The notes below the pieces were generated by a model. That model saw only the letters and a program-made list of their open reading frames with translations. It made no database searches and had not been told where the DNA came from. A stretch of DNA of 28,872 nucleotides, from contig JAGOZV010000002.1 of assembly GCA_018064165.1 (NCBI GenBank), positions 1 through 28,872 of the forward strand. The letters are read 5' to 3'. Of the stretch, positions 8,806-16,905 are shown piece by piece. A program made the position numbers and the translations under genes. Within the stretch, counting starts at the first letter, position 1; each line of letters starts with the position of its first letter. The DNA is from Candidatus Saccharimonadota bacterium (GTDB lineage Bacteria > Patescibacteriota > Saccharimonadia > Saccharimonadales > Saccharimonadaceae).

Positions 8806-10443
8806 ATGAAAGAGATCACAAGAATCAATATTGCAAGAACTGCCTATGACATAGAGCCAGATGCAAAAAAAGAGTTAGGCTCATATGTTGGTCAGTTAGA
8901 AAAATACGCTGAAAACAAAGATACTCTCATGGATATCGAAGTGAGGATCACCGAGCTACTAGCCGAGCGTGGTGTTGAGCCAAACGGGGTCATAACCAGT
9001 GAAGACGTAAAATCAGTTCGAGAAAAATTAGGTGAGCCCAGTGATTTTGCACGCGAAGATGCCGATTACGAAACGCTGGAGCTAGGAGAAGGAACTTCAG
9101 CCAAGCGGATTTATCGGGACACAAATAACGCCATCTTAGGAGGGGTTTGTTCAGGATTTGCAAGATATTTTAGCATCAATGTGGTCTGGGTTCGCTTGAT
9201 ATTCATTATCATTTTGATGGGGTCATTTGGCACAGCCTTTGTTATCTACTTGATACTATGGGCAATAATTCCACCGGCAACGACTGCCGCAGAAAAGCTT
9301 CAGATGGAGGGGCAGCCGGTCACTCTCGAGTCAATAAAGAAATTCAGCGCTCAGCCTGAGCCACCAGTCAATAAATCTGCGCAGACTTTTAAAAGAGTTT
9401 TAACGATTGGCGCAGGCATTGTCCTGGTAATCAGTGCAGTCATCTCATTGATTGTAACAATCACTGTTCCGGTAAAAACCTATATCGAAATGACAAACAA
9501 TCAGGATGCTTCGGGCGGATTTCTGGACGCTAGCTGGACTGTCTCTGCCGTGGCACTGTTTACAATAAGCGGACTACTGTTTACGGCACTGTGTTTGGTG
9601 CTTGCTAATTCCCTGTTTCGTAAAGTTTGGAATAAAAAGATTCTCGTCAGCGTTATTCTTATTATTGTTGCAGGGATGATGACTTTCGGGTCGGGAATTG
9701 CTGTGATATCGTTTGGCTTTATGCAGCGAGATGCAAAGATTAACTCACTACGCACCTCGACTAGAAAAGATTTACCAGAAAATTTTGCTAACATTAAAAC
9801 CCTGTCGATTGTTGACCCGTCAAATAAAACCGACCAATCAGTGGATGGGCAGGTGAGCGTAGATTATGTAGTGTCCACCAAATCATACTATGAATTTGAA
9901 TCGTTTGCTGGGGTAGTTCCAAAAATTGATGTCGAAGAGTCCAGTCAGGCAGCTACTATCTCAATCGTTAATGGCAAGAGTCAGAGTGATATCATGAGGG
10001 GTTACTCGAATATCATATTGACGATTTACGGACCTGAGATAGAGACGATAAATGTAGATAATTATGTTATGAATTATTATAATGCTAATCTACAAAATCA
10101 ACTAAGCGTAAATATACAAAATGGTATGTTTACACTGGCGGGTCAATACAGTAATCTGAATTTAGTTACAAAAAACGGTAGCCAGGCCTACCTGAAAAAT
10201 GCGGCAATAGAATCTCTGAAGGTTGAGCTAGACGGAGGTAGAGTTCAGGCGGCAGTAGTACAAAATCTAAGTGTTGTTCAGCCCACAGCCTGTGCAGTTA
10301 GCGAAATGTCAGAGGATAGCTCCGCAGAAGCAGAATTGAGTATTCTAGCGGTATCTAGCGGAATAATTAATTTTAATGGGCAAGATCGTCCAGCGCAAAG
10401 TATCGAAGAAAACTGTGGCGAGATAGACTACGGCAAAGATTAG
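8806..10443 (+). CDS. HAAS-like/PspC-domain membrane protein with DUF2807-like C-terminal region (545 aa)
   Basis: Residues ~1-95 are a charged helical domain similar to the HAAS/DUF1700 domain of PadR-partner membrane proteins. Residues ~108-155 are a PspC domain, with ILGGVCSGFARYF followed by a hydrophobic pair ending in LWAIIPP. Further membrane segments lie at ~198-222, ~243-268 and ~277-302. The remaining ~240 residues are probably outside the membrane. Their regular beta pattern, with strands such as NIILTIYGPEIETINVDNY, recalls DUF2807 adhesin-head beta-solenoids. PspC family proteins take part in envelope-stress sensing. Together with PadR this may form an envelope-stress module. The gene ends 12 bases before the stop of the convergent Ig/PKD gene. 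Confidence 0.85.
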   Translation: MKEITRINIARTAYDIEPDAKKELGSYVGQLEKYAENKDTLMDIEVRITELLAERGVEPNGVITSEDVKSVREKLGEPSDFAREDADYETLELGEGTSAKRIYRDTNNAILGGVCSGFARYFSINVVWVRLIFIIILMGSFGTAFVIYLILWAIIPPATTAAEKLQMEGQPVTLESIKKFSAQPEPPVNKSAQTFKRVLTIGAGIVLVISAVISLIVTITVPVKTYIEMTNNQDASGGFLDASWTVSAVALFTISGLLFTALCLVLANSLFRKVWNKKILVSVILIIVAGMMTFGSGIAVISFGFMQRDAKINSLRTSTRKDLPENFANIKTLSIVDPSNKTDQSVDGQVSVDYVVSTKSYYEFESFAGVVPKIDVEESSQAATISIVNGKSQSDIMRGYSNIILTIYGPEIETINVDNYVMNYYNANLQNQLSVNIQNGMFTLAGQYSNLNLVTKNGSQAYLKNAAIESLKVELDGGRVQAAVVQNLSVVQPTACAVSEMSEDSSAEAELSILAVSSGIINFNGQDRPAQSIEENCGEIDYGKD

Positions 10444-10455
10444 TTTAGTCGGCTA

Positions 10456-11451
10456 TTAGGTAGTTCTGGTTGGTGGCATCATTAGACCATGACGCATCAG
10501 TAGTCGACGCTCGCGCTGTTCACCTAGCCAAAAGCTTATAACAACGGCTACCGTAGCAGTATAGAAAGGCCAAAGTTTCATCAAACTTTCAAGCATGCTT
10601 TTGGCAGCAGGATTTTCTGTAGTGCCGGCTACAACTACTGGATCTGGCTGGCCATTTACGATTGAAGCCACCGTCAAGAAAGCGACACGATTATCCGCAT
10701 CGGTAGCTTGAATAGACAACTGAAAAGTTCCAGCTTTATTGTAGGCGTGCGACATTCTAAAACTAGTATTGTCTGGACGAGAGACTAAATCGTTGGTTGC
10801 ATCACCCCAGTGAACGTTGACGGCATAGGGTGCTCGTCCACCAATAATATCTATAGGAATAGACATCTCTTTTCCTGGAAAGGCACCGCGGAATACAGCA
10901 TCTGTGTTTATTATTAACTGATCTCCACCAAAGTTTAATCCCATTAACGGGGCATCTTGAGAGGGCAGTGCGTCATAATAAACGACGACCACATTAGACA
11001 ACGGACCTTCTTGGTTTAGTGCGTCAAAGACGCGGGCGGTTAGGCGATTCTCGCCAATCAATAGATCTACCTCTAAGCTGAATTTTCCATCTTCATTACA
11101 AACGACCGATCCGGCAAAAATATCATTTTTAAATATTTCAACTAATGAGCCTGCCGGACAAGTGCCCTCTACTTTCACTGGTGTTTCAGGAAAACGCTGA
11201 TTTTGTTTTGGAAAAGTTATGGTGGCGGCGGTTTTTGGTGGCTCACCAGGCATAACGCCAGACACTCCAATAGAGCCAGCTGCAGGACCTGGCCTAACCC
11301 ATGCCGACGTCATTTGAGTAGAGGCTAGCAGTATTACTCCAGTTATAATAAGTAGTGCTACTAAAGAAAAATAAGATGTGTTTCCATGAGGTCGAACTTT
11401 CCCAGTGTTTGATCGATGATCTATTTTTTTAACAAACTTAGGCCGTGACAT
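10456..11451 (-). CDS. C-terminally anchored surface protein with Ig-like and PKD domains (331 aa)
   Basis: A basic N terminus (~1-26) precedes a signal segment (~27-50). Residues ~72-155 form a bacterial Ig-like domain, with VKVEGTCPAGSLVEIFKND and a GENRLTARVFDA strand. Residues ~175-265 match a PKD-type fold, with VHWGDAT, SHAYNKAGTFQLSIQATD and a final VASIVNG strand. A C-terminal membrane segment (~295-312) is followed by a basic cytoplasmic tail with ERRLLMRHG. The same topology is seen in the next gene of the cluster, so both could hold other proteins at the surface. It is transcribed separately from an extended -10 promoter six bases before the ATG. Function beyond adhesion or scaffolding is unknown. 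Confidence 0.82.
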   Translation of the reverse strand: MSRPKFVKKIDHRSNTGKVRPHGNTSYFSLVALLIITGVILLASTQMTSAWVRPGPAAGSIGVSGVMPGEPPKTAATITFPKQNQRFPETPVKVEGTCPAGSLVEIFKNDIFAGSVVCNEDGKFSLEVDLLIGENRLTARVFDALNQEGPLSNVVVVYYDALPSQDAPLMGLNFGGDQLIINTDAVFRGAFPGKEMSIPIDIIGGRAPYAVNVHWGDATNDLVSRPDNTSFRMSHAYNKAGTFQLSIQATDADNRVAFLTVASIVNGQPDPVVVAGTTENPAAKSMLESLMKLWPFYTATVAVVISFWLGEQRERRLLMRHGLMMPPTRTT

Positions 11452-11457
11452 ATATTT

Positions 11458-11466
11458 AGTATAGCA
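11458..11466 (-). promoter_or_regulatory. Extended -10 promoter, leaderless arrangement
   Basis: On the minus strand TGC-TATACT (11466-11458) is an extended -10 element. Its last base is 6 bases from the ATG at 11451, so transcription would begin at about the A of the start codon. No Shine-Dalgarno sequence is present. Confidence 0.6.
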
Positions 11467-11498
11467 TAGGCAATATGTCTAAATGCTTCTACACCAAG

Positions 11499-12515
11499 CT
11501 ATCTTCGTCTTGGGCCGCGAGATTTGCTGACAATCCATTCATTGTATCGTTTAATACCGAACCGGCCGCCTATTATTAATACTACAATAACCGCAAGTAC
11601 AATTAGGATAATTTTCCACGGGATGATCCAAAATGTAAGATCTTGAGTGACAGTTTGTCCGCTGCTTCCATATTTCACAGTTAAGGTTGCAGTGTATGGA
11701 CCAATTAATGTCCTGTCACCGATGGCAGTTTTGTCTAAAGGAACTTGAAATTTACGGATTGTGCCCGGTAATACATTTCTTCCTTCTAAGTTGACATTTA
11801 AATTAACTGCTGGACGGCCAAAAAGGTCTTTTACTAAAATACGGCCGATTGGTTGTTCATGTACATTGCCTTCGTTTTTGATTCGTTCGGTAAACTGAAG
11901 TGGGGTGGAGTTGAAAATGAAACCTTTTTTGTCATCTTTGCCAACATAAAATTCTTCAATACTTATTTTTTCTTTTGCGTCACCATTTACTCGTACAAAA
12001 ATTAATGCCCCAATACTTGTCGAAAGAGAGACGCCGTTGCCCTCTATTTCCGGGGGTGTTGCTGTAAAACGTACAACACCATAATAACCCCCTGGGGCTG
12101 CATCTTTAGGCACATTTATAGTAACTGGCACATTTTGAATTTGGCGTGCTTTTAAAGTAATGCTTGGGATGGGTGATATCCACTTAACTATAGAATAAGG
12201 GCTGGGCTCGGCTTCTTCTAAAATAATTTTAGGAGTACCATCTTCTCCGACGGCTGTAAAATCGTTAATCTCGTTAGTGACTAATAAAGGGCTTGAAGAA
12301 ACATCTCGCAAAGAAATTTTTGCTTGAATCGTTTCGCCAGGGTCTGCTTTTAAGTTAAGCACCGGAGGCGCTATTTCAAGAGCCTGGCCAGCCTGTTGGT
12401 TGGCTGATGTGTTTCCTGAAGAAGTAACAGCAGAAATTTTAGGAGGATTTATTATTAGTATGCCAAAAAGTACTGTTAAAATTGCGAATCCCAAAATTGA
12501 TATATATTTTTTCAT
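11499..12515 (-). CDS. DUF916/WxL-interacting-protein-like anchored surface protein (338 aa)
   Basis: A signal peptide begins MKKYISILGF. Next comes a beta domain with NLKADPGETIQAKISLRDVS and a proline-rich KWISPIPSITLKARQIQ stretch, then APGGYYGVVRF, a pattern typical of DUF916-like domains. A second beta domain follows (~180-300). A C-terminal membrane helix ends in a basic tail, SKSRGPRRR. This layout matches the WxL-interacting proteins of Firmicutes, though identity is inferred from pattern only. The start at 12515 is preferred because it gives a classic signal peptide and sits one base after the upstream gene's TAA. The ATG at 12539 would overlap the upstream gene's conserved 3' end and adds MSAHQLSN. 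Translation is probably coupled to the upstream gene, since no Shine-Dalgarno site is visible. Confidence 0.8.
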   Translation of the reverse strand: MKKYISILGFAILTVLFGILIINPPKISAVTSSGNTSANQQAGQALEIAPPVLNLKADPGETIQAKISLRDVSSSPLLVTNEINDFTAVGEDGTPKIILEEAEPSPYSIVKWISPIPSITLKARQIQNVPVTINVPKDAAPGGYYGVVRFTATPPEIEGNGVSLSTSIGALIFVRVNGDAKEKISIEEFYVGKDDKKGFIFNSTPLQFTERIKNEGNVHEQPIGRILVKDLFGRPAVNLNVNLEGRNVLPGTIRKFQVPLDKTAIGDRTLIGPYTATLTVKYGSSGQTVTQDLTFWIIPWKIILIVLAVIVVLIIGGRFGIKRYNEWIVSKSRGPRRR

Positions 12516-12516
12516 A

Positions 12517-13653
12517 TTAGAAAGTTGGTGTGCAGACATAAGTTAATGTTGTAGTGTATGTGCCTGCAAGCAAATTACCAGCAGCATTTACCATGTAGCT
12601 AGCTGTGTATAGCTGTGCATTTGTTGGCCCAGCGCCACCATTGTCGCTTCTTGCAACCGCGTCTCCTGTGACATACTTAAAACGGTCGGCCACAGCGTAA
12701 TTAGGTGTTGCCTGTCCCCTTAAATCTGTTCCGTTAGGAACTAAAGAAACAGGAGCACCTACAGCAACCGTTGAAGTTGCGTTGGTGTTAGCCGTTAAGT
12801 TCATACCAAATTGGCTCGTGCCTCTTAATGGAGTTGCAGGTGCATCTGCTAGTAAAGGTGCCATTGGTGGTATAACAGAAGACCCTGATGTCATAGAGGG
12901 ACCATTTACGGTAATAACGTAACCATATAATGCGTTAGTGCTGGCTGCCATTTGCGACGAAGCAGTTGCTGTATCGGTTGGAGAAAACAGTTGATTGAAA
13001 TTTATATTACCGGGTGTAGCCGTTGAGCAATCGGGAATATTACCAGGAGCAGTGATTGTTGCACCTGTACAAAAAATGAGCGACTCAGGCATGACGCCAG
13101 TTAGTTGGATCGGATTTGCTGTACTTGCCGCTACAGAGCCACTATCAATAGCGGTACCAGTGCCGTTATTACTTGCGTAAGTAGTTATGCGTACGAAAAA
13201 AGTGTAATTAGGGGTGGTTGGGTTAACAATGGCGTTCGCCTGAGCAACCACCAATGCATTTGAAGCAACAGACGCCGGAACTCTGGTTAAAATAAATGAG
13301 TTACTGGTCTTTGTGCCCATGCTAAATCCTGTGACGGCGCTGCCAGTTTCTCCGCCAAAAGTAGCAGGGCTGACATTAAGGCCTGTTGGCGCTACGCAAG
13401 CTTCTACACTAGCGATTGTGCAGTATTCAAATTTCATTGATCCAATAGTATGAGCACTCCCAGTTCTGAACTCAAACCGATGATTAACGGTTCCGCCCGG
13501 CATAGAGCCCCCGTTTCCGCCGGCGCCCGCTAAGAGCTGCAAGCTGCGATTATTTATTTGCGCTGCGTTAACGGTAGGCCCGTTGACAAAAAATACAGAA
13601 GCCACTAATAAAAGTACTGCTCCAAAATAACCAAAAACCCTAAAATTCCTCAT
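12517..13653 (-). CDS. Secreted surface protein, paralog A of a three-member family (378 aa)
   Basis: A signal peptide (~1-30) ends near VNAAQ. The mature part is rich in Thr, Ser, Asn and Ala and predicted all-beta. Motifs shared with its neighbour include PGGTVNH near 50, GVMPESLIFCTGAT near 190, FSPTDTA..SQMAASTNA near 220, RGTSQFGMNLT near 275 and a terminal GTYTTTLTYVCTPTF. Four or more cysteines are conserved between the two, suggesting disulfides. The terminal TYTTTLTY strand recalls the end of WxL domains, but no W-x-L is present. It is followed after one base by the DUF916-like gene, consistent with a surface protein plus its anchoring partner. Not a recognised named family. Confidence 0.83.
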   Translation of the reverse strand: MRNFRVFGYFGAVLLLVASVFFVNGPTVNAAQINNRSLQLLAGAGGNGGSMPGGTVNHRFEFRTGSAHTIGSMKFEYCTIASVEACVAPTGLNVSPATFGGETGSAVTGFSMGTKTSNSFILTRVPASVASNALVVAQANAIVNPTTPNYTFFVRITTYASNNGTGTAIDSGSVAASTANPIQLTGVMPESLIFCTGATITAPGNIPDCSTATPGNINFNQLFSPTDTATASSQMAASTNALYGYVITVNGPSMTSGSSVIPPMAPLLADAPATPLRGTSQFGMNLTANTNATSTVAVGAPVSLVPNGTDLRGQATPNYAVADRFKYVTGDAVARSDNGGAGPTNAQLYTASYMVNAAGNLLAGTYTTTLTYVCTPTF

Positions 13654-13660
13654 GAATTTA

Positions 13661-13690
13661 AGTTTATCACAATTAACAAAGCTAGGTCAA
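13661..13690 (-). promoter_or_regulatory. Promoter of paralog A
   Basis: On the minus strand TTGACC (13690-13685) is a 5/6 match to the -35 consensus. TAAACT (13666-13661) follows after 18 bases as the -10, or the overlapping GATAAA after 16. The ATG is 7 bases beyond TAAACT, with no Shine-Dalgarno site, again a leaderless-type arrangement. Confidence 0.55.
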
Positions 13691-13766
13691 TAACTGGTTT
13701 TGCTTATTTTGGTCACATTTTATTGTAATCTGGGTTCTGTATTAATTCCTCCTGTTAATAACTGAT

Positions 13767-14960
13767 TTAATAAGTTGGGGTACAGACATAAGTTAATGTG
13801 GTGCTGTAAGTACCGGCTGCCTGACTACCAGGTACATTGGCTATATAACTAACGGTGTAAATTTGAGCGTCTGTTGCTCCTGTTGAAGTGCCAGGAACAT
13901 AACCTGCGTAGCTATTTGCTACTTGGTCGCCAGTGGTAAATTTGAATGTATCTACAGTATCGTAACCAGTTGCCGATTGACCTTTGAAGTTAGTGCTATT
14001 GGCAATAGGTGAGGCATCTGCGCTGACACCAGGGAATCCAGGAGCCACAGCAGCAGTGTTTGTGGTTAAATTGAGACCGAATTGGCTGGTTCCTCGAATG
14101 CCTGCTCCAGCAGTTGCCATATTTGCTATGGTGTTGGAGCCAGAGGTAAGAGTAGGCCCGTTGACAGTAATTGCATAGCCAAAACCGGCATTGGTGCTGG
14201 CCGCCATTTGTGAAGCAGCTACAGCAGTGTCGGTAGGTGAGAATAGCTGATCAAATTGGATTGTTCCAGGTGTAGCTGTACCGCAATCTGGTACAGTAGA
14301 AGTGGCAACATCTAAACCAACTGTTGCGCCAGTACAAAACACTAACGACTCGGGCATAACGCCACTAAGCATGATTGGATTAGCTGTGCTTGCCGCCACA
14401 GAACCTAGGTCTGTCGCGGTTCCACTTGCATCAAAAGAAGCGAAGCTAGAGATGCGTACGAAGAAAGTTTCATTAGTAGCGGACGGATTTTTAACGTCTT
14501 TAATTAAAGCGGTTACGATTGTATTTGCTCCAGGAGTAACAGTTCCCCCAGGAGTACGTGTTAGATAAAACGTATTAGCAGAGCCGTGAACCATGCTAAG
14601 CCCAGTGACTCCTGTAGATGAACCTAAGGTAGATGTCATGCTATCTAAGCCCGCAGGAGCAACACAAGTTTGTGCACCAACGTCGGCTGGTGTTGTACAA
14701 TACTGAAATTGTATAGATCCAAGAGCAGATGAAGTCGGAAGAGTAAACGTGAATAGATGATTAACCGTTCCACCTGGAGTAGAGCCACCAGTTAATCCGT
14801 CGTCGCTCGTTCTAAGCTCTAGGCTGCGATCGGTAATTTGAGCTGCGTGAGTGGTTGCTGGAATGACTGCTTGTGCTACTGCTACGACTGCTAATATGAA
14901 TGCAAACGTAATCGCTGACAGCGAAGACAATGATCTATTGACACTTTTTTGTTTTTTCAT
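13767..14960 (-). CDS. Secreted surface protein, paralog B of a three-member family (397 aa)
   Basis: A lysine-rich n-region and hydrophobic core give a signal peptide (~1-40, ending near THAAQ). The mature protein aligns over its length with the next downstream gene: ITDRSLELRTSDDG, STPGGTVNHLF, GVMPESLVFCTGATV, FSPTDTAVAASQMAASTNA, RGTSQFGLNLTTNTA, DTFKFTTGDQVA and the end GTYSTTLTYVCTPTY. Conserved cysteines suggest disulfides. The two genes are still similar at DNA level: a 17-base identical stretch near each 3' end starts CAGACATAAG on the plus strand. It has its own strong promoter. The product is probably an abundant exported structural or adhesive protein; no function is established. 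Confidence 0.84.
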   Translation of the reverse strand: MKKQKSVNRSLSSLSAITFAFILAVVAVAQAVIPATTHAAQITDRSLELRTSDDGLTGGSTPGGTVNHLFTFTLPTSSALGSIQFQYCTTPADVGAQTCVAPAGLDSMTSTLGSSTGVTGLSMVHGSANTFYLTRTPGGTVTPGANTIVTALIKDVKNPSATNETFFVRISSFASFDASGTATDLGSVAASTANPIMLSGVMPESLVFCTGATVGLDVATSTVPDCGTATPGTIQFDQLFSPTDTAVAASQMAASTNAGFGYAITVNGPTLTSGSNTIANMATAGAGIRGTSQFGLNLTTNTAAVAPGFPGVSADASPIANSTNFKGQSATGYDTVDTFKFTTGDQVANSYAGYVPGTSTGATDAQIYTVSYIANVPGSQAAGTYSTTLTYVCTPTY

Positions 14961-15003
14961 GGTGGTTTTTACTCTTTTTTTGTTTTTTACTATTTCTATA
15001 CAG

Positions 15004-15033
15004 ATGATAGCATAAGCGAAACTAATAAGTCAA
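15004..15033 (-). promoter_or_regulatory. Strong promoter of paralog B
   Basis: On the minus strand TTGACT (15033-15028) is followed after 18 bases by TATCAT (15009-15004), with a TGC extension (15012-15010). Transcription would start near 14997, giving a leader of about 37 bases without a good Shine-Dalgarno site. This is the best sigma-70-type promoter in the surface cluster. Confidence 0.65.
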
Positions 15034-15052
15034 CACTTTTTGGAAAAAATCT

Positions 15053-15790
15053 TTAGTAAGTGCCCAGAACTACTAATGTTTGATCGCTACGATACTCGCC
15101 ACCTGGGGTAAGTCCAGCAACATTAAGAAGATATGTAATGGTGTAATTTGTAATTCCTGAGCTTTTTCCGGCCATAGCGATGATATCTCCTTCGGTATAC
15201 TTATAATAGTTAGGAATTTTATAATCGTCTGTAATAGAACCGAAGCCGAATAAGCCATTGTCGGGATTGCTACCTACAGAGGTGGGCTGAGTGTTTGCAA
15301 CCAAATTTATGCCAAACTGTTCAGTGCCAGCTTGAGACATTTCGGTGTTCTCAAGGGATTTTATAGAGTGAGAATCGTTAGTTGGTGATTTTCCGAATAT
15401 TTGAATTGTGTACCCATGGCTTGAATAATTAAGAACAGAAAACTTTGCGATAGCCGTTGCAGTAACAGAGGACGAAAGGACTCCAAAACTTGCTTCAGTA
15501 TTTTCTACTGCAAATGCTAGTACGGGGTCGGGGTCGGTTTTAGAACCAGCATCTATTTGATAATTTCCGGACGCTGAATTACCAACTCCAATATCGCCTG
15601 TGGCTCCAGATAATCCATAATTGGCAGAGGATTGGTTCAATGGGCCGCTAGTGCCAATACTTGTTTCGTCAAATTGAAAATTATTTGATTTTAAGGCTTG
15701 GGCAGTTATAGGAAAAAGGAAAAATGCACCAAACAAAACAAAAATCGCAGCAAGCATAAAACCTTTATTTTTAACTCCAACGACCTTCAT
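15053..15790 (-). CDS. Secreted surface protein sharing the C-terminal domain of its two neighbours (245 aa)
   Basis: A signal peptide covers ~1-33 (core MLAAIFVLFGAFFLF, ending near TAQA). Residues ~35-75 contain FDETSIGTSGPLNQSSANYGLSG, a pattern of secreted beta proteins. The C-terminal half parallels the two larger paralogs: YTIQIFGKSP corresponds to YAITVNGP, QFGINLVANT to QFGLNLTTNT, YYKYTEGDIIA to FKFTTGDQVA, and TITYLLNVAG...GEYRSDQTLVVLGTY to their ends. The MPESLxFC region and most cysteines are missing. It therefore looks like a single-domain minimal member of the same family. It is separated from paralog B by 92 bases containing that gene's promoter. Confidence 0.8.
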   Translation of the reverse strand: MKVVGVKNKGFMLAAIFVLFGAFFLFPITAQALKSNNFQFDETSIGTSGPLNQSSANYGLSGATGDIGVGNSASGNYQIDAGSKTDPDPVLAFAVENTEASFGVLSSSVTATAIAKFSVLNYSSHGYTIQIFGKSPTNDSHSIKSLENTEMSQAGTEQFGINLVANTQPTSVGSNPDNGLFGFGSITDDYKIPNYYKYTEGDIIAMAGKSSGITNYTITYLLNVAGLTPGGEYRSDQTLVVLGTY

Positions 15791-15796
15791 ATATCT

Positions 15797-15818
15797 ATTT
15801 TAACACTTATGCTATAAT
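15797..15818. promoter_or_regulatory. Divergent promoter pair between surface protein and fibre-like protein
   Basis: On the minus strand TGT-TAAAAT (15805-15797) lies six bases before the ATG at 15790, with no Shine-Dalgarno, so a leaderless start is likely. On the plus strand TGC-TATAAT (15810-15818) is a perfect extended -10 for the gene at 15862, leaving a leader of about 37 bases. The two -10 elements are only a few bases apart, so polymerases would compete. Confidence 0.6.
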
Positions 15819-15861
15819 CATTCATAGAATTAGAGTTGTTTAAGCAATAAGAATAATAAAA

Positions 15862-16902
15862 ATGAATCCAGAAGAAAAAAATAAATTAAATAATTTACCC
15901 GAGCCAGAAATGTTAGACGTTATAAATGATGCTCCTTCAGAAGGGGGTTTTTCAGTTGGTGATGTGGTTGAAAAAAAAGAAAAAACCACGGAAAAGCAAA
16001 AAAGAAATTTGGCTCATTTGCCATCTAGTCGTGGAACAATAATCGGTTTAATTGTGGTCGCTTTAGTCATTGCTGTAAATGTAACGGTGGTTTTTCTCGT
16101 AGTGAAGTCTCAGGATGATCAAAAGAAGGAAGAGGAAAAACGAAGCGTAACTTTAAGTGATAAAACTTTAAACGGTTTGGGTGTTAGTCGAAATCCGGTT
16201 GGGAATGATCAAACTTTATTAACAATTAATCCGGAAACAACTTTTAAAAATAAAGTTTCAATCAGTGGCGACACAACGGTAGCAGGAAAATTAACTCTTA
16301 ATAATGCACTTTCTACAACGGGCGTAACGGCGGGCGATGGTACCTTTACAAAGCTTCAGGCTGGTGACACTCAAGTTCAACAGTTAAATGTCAATGGCGA
16401 TGGTACTATAACGAACCTGAATCTGCGAAAAGATTTACAGGTAGCTGGCCTAACGCGAATTCAAGGTCAATTGACAGTTAACCAGCTGGCAACAATCAAT
16501 AACAATTTAAATGTCGCGGGAAATGTTTCTATCGGCGGGTCTCTCTCAGTTCGCAATTTTCAGGTTGGGCAGTTAACGGTTGGCGGACATTTGTTGAGTA
16601 CTGGTGGCGCGCCAGGTGTGTCTAGCGGTGGCGCAGTGGGCAGTAATGGTACTGTTTCAATAAGTGGTAACGATACTGCGGGAACAGTTGCAGTGAACAC
16701 TGGTACCGGGGCTGGTAATGGCATGTTGGCACAAGTTTCATTTCGTGAAAAATATGGCAATACGCCACGTATAGTTGTTACGCCTGTTGGACGAGCGGTG
16801 CCAGGGTTATATGTAAACAGAACGGCCACTGGTTTTAGCATAAATGTAGAAGGTGCTATGAGTTATGGTGGCTTTGCGTTTGATTACGTTGTTGTGCAAT
16901 AA
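15862..16902 (+). CDS. Anchored fibre-like surface protein with beta-repeat stalk and CPR-type C-terminal domain (346 aa)
   Basis: Residues 1-55 are hydrophilic and charged, apparently cytoplasmic. Residues ~56-80 form one membrane helix followed by a charged linker. Residues ~115-250 repeat a short pattern of about 16-20 residues ending in L.V.G or L.I.G, such as TVAGKLTLNNAL, LQVAGLTRIQGQLTV and LNVAGNVSIGGSLSV. This is like triple-beta-helix stalks of phage tail fibres. Residues ~260-346 are a terminal domain with VSISGNDTAGTVAVNTG, PRIVVTPVGRAVPGLY and FAFDYVVVQ, seen at the C terminus of many CPR surface proteins. It is probably a trimeric surface spike, inferred from pattern. Its stop is three bases from the stop of the convergent atpC gene, with no terminator seen between them. 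Confidence 0.83.
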   Translation: MNPEEKNKLNNLPEPEMLDVINDAPSEGGFSVGDVVEKKEKTTEKQKRNLAHLPSSRGTIIGLIVVALVIAVNVTVVFLVVKSQDDQKKEEEKRSVTLSDKTLNGLGVSRNPVGNDQTLLTINPETTFKNKVSISGDTTVAGKLTLNNALSTTGVTAGDGTFTKLQAGDTQVQQLNVNGDGTITNLNLRKDLQVAGLTRIQGQLTVNQLATINNNLNVAGNVSIGGSLSVRNFQVGQLTVGGHLLSTGGAPGVSSGGAVGSNGTVSISGNDTAGTVAVNTGTGAGNGMLAQVSFREKYGNTPRIVVTPVGRAVPGLYVNRTATGFSINVEGAMSYGGFAFDYVVVQ

Positions 16903-16905
16903 AAA

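Noticed and set aside
12516..12539. Longer start (ATG 12539) for the DUF916-like gene
   Set aside because: The extra bases fall in the conserved coding end of paralog A, and the extension MSAHQLSN would spoil the signal peptide. No Shine-Dalgarno favours it.
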